Below are positions 13,348 to 16,917 of a stretch of 16,917 nt of DNA, in pieces. Numbering within the stretch: position 1 is the first letter of the stretch; each line of letters starts with the position of its first letter. This DNA comes from Bog-756 sp050011635 (GTDB lineage Bacteria; Actinomycetota; Acidimicrobiia; Acidimicrobiales; RAAP-2): contig JBEKIU010000109.1 in the NCBI GenBank assembly GCA_050011635.1, positions 1-16,917 on the forward strand. Reading direction: 5' to 3'. The translations under genes were made by a program, and so were the position numbers. Under the pieces are notes generated by a model. The model worked only from the letters and a program-made list of their open reading frames with translations, was not told the origin of the DNA and did no database searches.

Positions 13348-13821
13348 ATGACAGATCGTTACCGCAAGGACCCAGGGACGGTGTCCCAGCTCAGCCGCCG
13401 GCAGTACCAGGTCACACAAGAAGGGGCCACCGAGCCGGCATTCGACAACGAATTCTGGGACCAGAAGGATGCGGGATTGTACGTGGACGTGGTGTCGGGC
13501 GAGCCTCTCTTCGCCTCCGCGCAGAAATTCGACAGCGGATGCGGATGGCCGAGTTTCACCGTGCCCGTCGAGCCTCGGAACATCGTGGAGAACGAGGACC
13601 GCAGCCACGGAGTGGTCAGGACCGAAGTGCGCTCGGCCCACGGTGACAGCCACCTCGGTCACGTCTTCAACGACGGGCCGGTCGAAGACGGCGGCCTGCG
13701 CTACTGCATCAACTCGGCCGCCCTTCGGTTCGTCCCGTACGAGGACCTCGAGTCGGAGGGCTATGGCGAGTATCGGACTGTTTTCGATCAACTTTGGACA
13801 CGGAAGGACGTAGGACAATGA
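13348..13821 (+). CDS. msrB: Peptide-methionine (R)-S-oxide reductase MsrB
   Basis: Reduces the R epimer of methionine sulfoxide in proteins, repairing oxidative damage in the cytoplasm; thioredoxin is the usual reductant. The 157-residue sequence shows KFDSGCGWPSF (60-70), with C65 in the resolving-cysteine position; HGDSHLGHVFNDGP (98-111); and RYCINSAALRF (118-128), with catalytic C120 and the Asn next to it. The structural zinc CxxC pairs are missing: the place of the first pair reads YVDVVSGEPLF (45-55). This is therefore the zinc-free type. The start is ATG 13348, just after AAGGAGGG. Its stop overlaps the msrA start by 4 nt (ATGA), so the two enzymes are made together and cover both sulfoxide epimers. 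Confidence 0.95.
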   Translation: MTDRYRKDPGTVSQLSRRQYQVTQEGATEPAFDNEFWDQKDAGLYVDVVSGEPLFASAQKFDSGCGWPSFTVPVEPRNIVENEDRSHGVVRTEVRSAHGDSHLGHVFNDGPVEDGGLRYCINSAALRFVPYEDLESEGYGEYRTVFDQLWTRKDVGQ

Positions 13822-14339
13822 GCGACACCACGAGCAAGGCCATCCTGGCCGGAGGGTGTTTCTGGGGAATGCAGGATCTCATCCGCAAACGGCCGGGGGT
13901 TCTCTCGACACGGGTGGGGTATACCGGTGGCGACGTTGCCAACGCCACGTACAGAAATCACGGGACCCACGCCGAGGCGATCGAGATAACCTTCGATCCC
14001 GAACAGATCTCCTACCGCGAGTTGCTCGAGTTCTTCTTCCAGGTCCATGACCCGACGACATTGAACCGCCAGGGGAACGATGTCGGGACGAGCTACCGGT
14101 CGGCCATCTTCTATCTCGACGACGAACAGCGCCGGGTGGCGGAGGACACGATCGCCGACGTCGAGGCGTCTGGACTGTGGCCGGGCAAGGTCGTCACCGA
14201 AGTGACGCCGGCGGGTCCGTTTTGGGAGGCGGAGCCTGAACACCAGGATTACCTCCAGAATTACCCGAACGGATACACCTGCCACTTCCCGCGCCCGGGT
14301 TGGGTGCTTCCCCACCGGAGCGACGCGGTCGCCCGATAG
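13818..14339 (+). CDS. msrA: Peptide-methionine (S)-S-oxide reductase MsrA
   Basis: Reduces the S epimer of free and protein-bound methionine sulfoxide. The 173-residue protein carries the signature GCFWG (13-17) with catalytic C14, then RVGYTGGDVANATY (32-45), the HAEAIEITFDP stretch (51-61) and LLEFFFQVHDPTTLNRQGNDVGTSYRS-type segments (69-94), all hallmark MsrA parts. The only other cysteine is C155 in NGYTCHF near the end, a likely resolving cysteine. The start is ATG 13818, overlapping the msrB stop; a longer in-frame start at 13794 would lie within msrB and add eight residues. It ends 18 nt from the convergent TetR-like gene; I see no good terminator between them. Confidence 0.95.
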   Translation: MSDTTSKAILAGGCFWGMQDLIRKRPGVLSTRVGYTGGDVANATYRNHGTHAEAIEITFDPEQISYRELLEFFFQVHDPTTLNRQGNDVGTSYRSAIFYLDDEQRRVAEDTIADVEASGLWPGKVVTEVTPAGPFWEAEPEHQDYLQNYPNGYTCHFPRPGWVLPHRSDAVAR

Positions 14340-14357
14340 GGGGTGGCGCCCGTTGCG

Positions 14358-15161
14358 TCAGCCCCGGCAACCCATGTGTCGGCCTCTGTCGGGTTCCCAG
14401 TCGGGGTCGATCTCGAAGAACCGCTGCACGAGGCCCTCGAAAGCGACTGCGAGCAGGGTCCACTGCTGGGTCACGCCGCCGGGGCCTGTCGGTAGGGCGA
14501 TGGAGTCCACGATGGAACCATCGATCCGATCGCGCAACCCGTATCCCTGGCCCAGTGAGTCTGCGGCGATGGCGAATTGCAGCAGCGTGAACGGGCTTCG
14601 GGGTCGGAACCCGAGATAATCGGCCATCGCCGCATAGGCATCCACGATCCGCTCGGTGAAGCCTTCGAACCCGGCGAGCAGAGCCGACTCGATCTTCTTG
14701 TGGCAGTCGAGCGGTTGGCCGGAAGCGGCCAGGGCCCACACGCCGACCCACAACGGCCAATCTCTCGAGTTGCGCACCACCTGCGCATTGAGCTCACCCA
14801 CCAGCCGGCATACTTCACGCAGCGCGTCCTGACGAGATGCGGGCGTGCTCAGGTCGACGTCGTTCAACATCGACCTGGCGGCCCCCAGGCCAAGGTCAAT
14901 CTGTTCGTGGTGGTCGTCGTGCGCGATGGTCGCCAGAACGTCGGCCTGGAACTCGGCCTGGTTCTCCCACACCCTGCCAATGACCGATCCGTTGGTGACC
15001 CGGATGGCGGCCTCCTGTTCCACCCGATCGAACACGGTCTTGAAGGTGAGGGCCTCGGCTCCGGAGCTCAGCCCCTGCTCGCGTAGGATCGTCCGGCCCG
15101 TCTCGAGCAGGAGTGCCCGCAGTTCCTCCCTCGTCTGTCGAGGTTGACGGTTGGCGGTCAC
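14358..15161 (-). CDS. TetR-like transcriptional regulator
   Basis: A 267-residue protein with a TetR-type plan: an N-terminal DNA-binding region (about 10-80) and a long all-helical ligand/dimer domain. The first helix (RQTREELRALLLETGRTILRE, beginning at residue 8) is typical, but the helix-turn-helix is longer than usual: between helix 1 and the recognition part, SGAEALTFKTVFDRVEQE is followed by VTNGSVIGRVWENQAEFQADVL, where standard members have a shorter turn. This matches a divergent actinobacterial group rather than classic TetR. The start is GTG 15161; no clear ribosome site precedes it, so a leaderless mRNA or another start is possible. The ligand and targets are unknown. It is convergent with msrA and follows the DsbA-family gene by 105 nt on the same strand, so the two could share a transcript. 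Confidence 0.7.
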   Translation of the reverse strand: MTANRQPRQTREELRALLLETGRTILREQGLSSGAEALTFKTVFDRVEQEAAIRVTNGSVIGRVWENQAEFQADVLATIAHDDHHEQIDLGLGAARSMLNDVDLSTPASRQDALREVCRLVGELNAQVVRNSRDWPLWVGVWALAASGQPLDCHKKIESALLAGFEGFTERIVDAYAAMADYLGFRPRSPFTLLQFAIAADSLGQGYGLRDRIDGSIVDSIALPTGPGGVTQQWTLLAVAFEGLVQRFFEIDPDWEPDRGRHMGCRG

Positions 15162-15266
15162 GCCGATGCCACTGCTTGGACGCCCGGGATGTCAACTCTT
15201 CCGACTGCTCGAAGGGTCATCGGTTTCCACGACAGGCGCACTGTGGTCCACCTCGGATCTGACATT

Positions 15267-15821
15267 TCACAAGCCGACGAGGGCACCGAGCCGTCGCCTG
15301 TCGGTCAACACACGCCCGTCGACGGCTTGACCGTCGAGCCAGGCGGCCGGAGTACCCTGGGGATCCTGCCTCTGGAATACCTCTTCGGTTCTGAGGACCC
15401 ACGCCTCGTATCGGCCTTCCTCGACGCCGGAGGAGTACCCAGCACCGGTCAGACCCGCCCGCCGACCAAGGGTCAACAGATCCGCAGTGGTGAAGCCTCC
15501 CGTTCCCTCCTCCGGCTGCGCCTCGAACAATTCCCTCCGCAGCTCGTCGAATCGGTCTGCCTCCGCGGCAAGCGCGAGGGCATTGTCCGCACGCACCGAC
15601 TCGATGCCGAGGAAACAACGCATCCGGTACTCGATGGCCACGTCGCCCGCCCGTCGCGCACTCCGCAGCAACTCACCGGAAACCTCCTCGAAGTGACGGC
15701 AGTACGGGCACTGTGGATCCTCGAACACCACAAGGCGCTGCGGCGCCTCATCACTGCCGAGGAGTACGCCACCTTCCGACGTATGGGCTGAGGGTGAAGG
15801 AATCGACTGCCCGAGCTCCAT
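15267..15821 (-). CDS. DsbA-family thioredoxin-fold protein (CPYC)
   Basis: A 184-residue thiol-disulfide oxidoreductase of the DsbA/thioredoxin_4 type. The active-site motif CPYC (38-41) sits in VVFEDPQCPYCRHF after the first strand; the inserted helical domain follows, with an RADNALALAAEADRFDEL helix. The cis-proline loop is GTPAAWLDG near residue 158, and the protein ends soon after. The N-terminus (MELGQSIPSPSAHTSEGG) has no hydrophobic stretch, so it has no signal peptide or anchor and should be cytosolic if the start is right. ATG 15821 lacks a Shine-Dalgarno sequence; a TTTTGATAGA stretch ends 8 nt upstream, which may be a -10 for a leaderless message. Next to methionine sulfoxide reductases it could share a redox-stress role, but that is inference from proximity. 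Confidence 0.8.
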   Translation of the reverse strand: MELGQSIPSPSAHTSEGGVLLGSDEAPQRLVVFEDPQCPYCRHFEEVSGELLRSARRAGDVAIEYRMRCFLGIESVRADNALALAAEADRFDELRRELFEAQPEEGTGGFTTADLLTLGRRAGLTGAGYSSGVEEGRYEAWVLRTEEVFQRQDPQGTPAAWLDGQAVDGRVLTDRRRLGALVGL

Positions 15822-16155
15822 GTGTGTGTTCTATCAAAAGGGGCGGCATGTCTCGAAACGGCGACCCGGCCGGGAGCGTCACGTCGGGCTGCCCACCCCG
15901 GCGTGGCAGTGTTCTGATTCTGCCGCCTGGGCGCCGGCCGCCGCCCGATCTCCGGGATTTACCAATATTGACGATGGCGTCCGGTTACCGAATTGCAACA
16001 TGCTGGTGGGGGGCATGGGCAGGGACGTTCGGGGTCCTGTTCGGCTCTCGACGGACCCCCGGGCCTTGCCCTTTCTTGCCGGGGGTCTGTCGCGTCACCG
16101 GCCACGTTGGGCCGGGCACCGCTCTACAGCCCGAAGCCTCTGAGAAGGTGCCGGG
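15822..16155. other. Non-coding stretch between the SEC-C and DsbA-family genes
   Basis: 334 bases with no credible gene. It holds the inverted repeat at 16054-16087 and, near 15957-16000, a more AT-rich patch (around TTTACCAATATTGACG) that could contain a promoter; a TTGACG at 15968-15973 has no good -10 partner. Plus-strand open frames here are short and show no family likeness. Confidence 0.4.
16054..16087 (-). terminator. Stem-loop after the SEC-C protein gene
   Basis: A 9-bp perfect stem (GACCCCCGG 16054-16062 with CCGGGGGTC 16079-16087) and a 16-nt loop, about 70 nt after the stop at 16156 in the minus direction. The stem is very GC-rich but no T-run follows. It fits a terminator of the GC-rich, T-poor kind. 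Confidence 0.45.
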
Positions 16156-16551
16156 TCAACCCGGAGCCTCTCGGCCGTGGCATCGCTTGTACCTCCTTCC
16201 CGAACCACACCAACAGGGCACCGTGCCGTCCTGTTGAAACGGGCTGTTCCCCTCGATCCAATCATCAGTCCAACCAACTCGGGAGAGGGGGAACTTCTCC
16301 GGCGGGATCTCCAGGCCTTTCAGAGCATCGGATCCGATGGCATCGACCAACGCCTGAAGGTACGGGACATCGTCCGTGACCCGGGTGACCCGTTGCCCGT
16401 AGGAGTCGACACAATGTAGGAATCCCCAGCCGTTTTCAACGGGGTACAGACCGGCCACAGTGCACACCTGTTGATAGTCGACGCCCGGCGTCGTTGGCGT
16501 GATGATCACATATTCGATCGGCGTCGTCACCTTCGGCTCGTCGCTACCCAC
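16156..16551 (-). CDS. Small SEC-C motif protein
   Basis: A 131-residue protein ending in a SEC-C zinc motif: C113-W-C115, eight residues, C124-H125 (sequence VPCWCGSGRRYKRCHG), as at the C-terminus of SecA and many unrelated proteins. In SecA this motif binds zinc and contacts SecB and ribosomes. The preceding ~110 residues (IEYVIITPTTPGVDYQQVCTV..., then GWGFLHCVDSYGQRVTRVTDDVPYLQALVDAIG) look like a small alpha/beta fold that I cannot name. The start is GTG 16551, with GGAGG five bases upstream; the open frame extends 35 codons further up but that part is Arg/Gly/Pro-rich and crosses the ribosome site. It appears monocistronic, with a hairpin after its stop. The function is not predictable beyond metal binding and possible protein or ribosome contact. 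Confidence 0.75.
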   Translation of the reverse strand: MGSDEPKVTTPIEYVIITPTTPGVDYQQVCTVAGLYPVENGWGFLHCVDSYGQRVTRVTDDVPYLQALVDAIGSDALKGLEIPPEKFPLSRVGWTDDWIEGNSPFQQDGTVPCWCGSGRRYKRCHGREAPG

Positions 16552-16556
16552 TCGAT

Positions 16557-16561
16557 CCTCC
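16557..16561 (-). promoter_or_regulatory. Ribosome binding site fixing the SEC-C start
   Basis: GGAGG on the minus strand, 5 nt before GTG 16551. It argues against the longer frame that begins at 16656. Confidence 0.55.
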
Positions 16562-16763
16562 CGTGGCCCGGGCCAGCGTCCGGCGTCCGACCCTGCCCTC
16601 ACCCACGCCCGACCCTGACCGCACCCCGACCGGAGACCGACAGTCGGGCGGGCCACTCCCCGGACCAGGGGGGCAAGGACCCAAACGGAGAAGAGGACGC
16701 CACCGGCAACAGTAGTTGCCCTTCATTCGCGCTCGGGGCGGAGACGGTGCCCGGTCGGTGCGG

Positions 16764-16790
16764 GTCCATCGGGTCCACTGTGCGATGGAC
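16764..16790. repeat. Inverted repeat with alternative pairing
   Basis: GTCCATCG (16764-16771) pairs with CGATGGAC (16783-16790), 8-bp perfect arms and an 11-nt loop. The loop contains a second copy of GGGTCCA (16771-16777, first copy 16762-16768), whose GTCCA can also pair with TGGAC at 16786-16790, so two hairpins compete for the same right arm. Confidence 0.4.
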
Positions 16791-16847
16791 TGGTCAAGCG
16801 TCGTCAGACGTGGCAGCGAGGCCGGGCCGGGAGCTGGGTGGCGGAAC

Positions 16848-16911
16848 CCGGCTCGACCGGCCCGGCAGTCGCAGCGTAACGCCGGCGACGCCAGCGCATC
16901 GGTCGAGCCGG
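16848..16911. repeat. 12-bp inverted repeat near the window edge
   Basis: CCGGCTCGACCG (16848-16859) and CGGTCGAGCCGG (16900-16911) are perfect reverse complements with a 40-nt spacer. No gene overlaps it convincingly. It could be a terminator of a gene beyond the edge, an operator pair, or part of a structured RNA. Confidence 0.45.
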
Positions 16912-16917
16912 TCGTCA

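Larger units (their letters stand above)
16552..16917. other. Gene-poor right end with two inverted repeats
   Basis: 366 bases upstream of the SEC-C gene, running to the window edge. A minus-strand frame is open from the edge into this region, but its translation is low-complexity and unlike any family I know. The promoter of the SEC-C gene must be here or further right; no clear hexamers are seen. The two inverted repeats are listed separately. Confidence 0.4.

Noticed and set aside
16848..16911. Integron attC site or transposon end
   Set aside because: No integrase, transposase, target duplication or conserved attC core triplets are visible; symmetry alone is not enough.
1..16917. tRNA genes, rRNA genes or a CRISPR array
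   Set aside because: No T-loop/acceptor pairing, rRNA-like segment or regularly spaced repeat was found on reading both strands by eye; a covariance-model scan was not possible here.

Overview
This GC-rich window has short intergenic gaps, frequent GTG and TTG starts, and tightly overlapping reading frames. It looks chromosomal and actinobacterial, possibly from an environmental lineage. That assignment rests on gene style and protein families only; there is no rRNA or other phylogenetic marker here. I found no tRNA, CRISPR array, transposase or phage gene.

Left part (1-2700): a 4Fe-4S uracil-DNA glycosylase on the plus strand converges on a minus-strand pair, a class I methyltransferase followed by an F420-dependent-NADP-reductase-like dinucleotide-binding protein. 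Divergent from that pair is a short plus-strand frame that resembles only the C-terminal end of a methyltransferase, probably a gene remnant.

Centre (2610-11133, all minus strand): a compact five-gene operon with junctions of +9, +1, -11 and -4 nt. In order of transcription it encodes (1) a 392-residue protein with a START-like N-terminus, a helical middle and an Ig-like C-terminal domain; (2) a 1096-residue class III nucleotidyl cyclase fused to an AAA/STAND ATPase and a TPR tail; (3) a 716-residue FAD-dependent desaturase-type oxidoreductase; (4) a 232-residue protein with the same helical plus Ig-like layout as (1); and (5) a short-chain trans-prenyl diphosphate synthase. Two isoprenoid-type enzymes, a signalling cyclase/ATPase and a pair of related unknown proteins in one operon make this the best candidate for an undescribed system.

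Right of the operon (11302-12962): a stand-alone cyclic-nucleotide-binding protein and a full Crp/Fnr-type regulator are transcribed toward the operon. Between them lies a near-consensus CRP box (TGTGA-N6-TCACG). Together with the cyclase this forms a plausible local cyclic-nucleotide circuit: synthesis, a DNA-binding receptor, a second receptor without an output domain, and a target site.

Right end (12963-16917): a divergent control region, a coupled msrB-msrA pair for repair of oxidised methionine, a convergent TetR-like regulator, a DsbA-family CPYC protein without a signal peptide, and a small SEC-C zinc-motif protein. The gene-poor last 366 bases hold two strong inverted repeats. Several non-coding gaps contain hairpins that could be terminators or operators.
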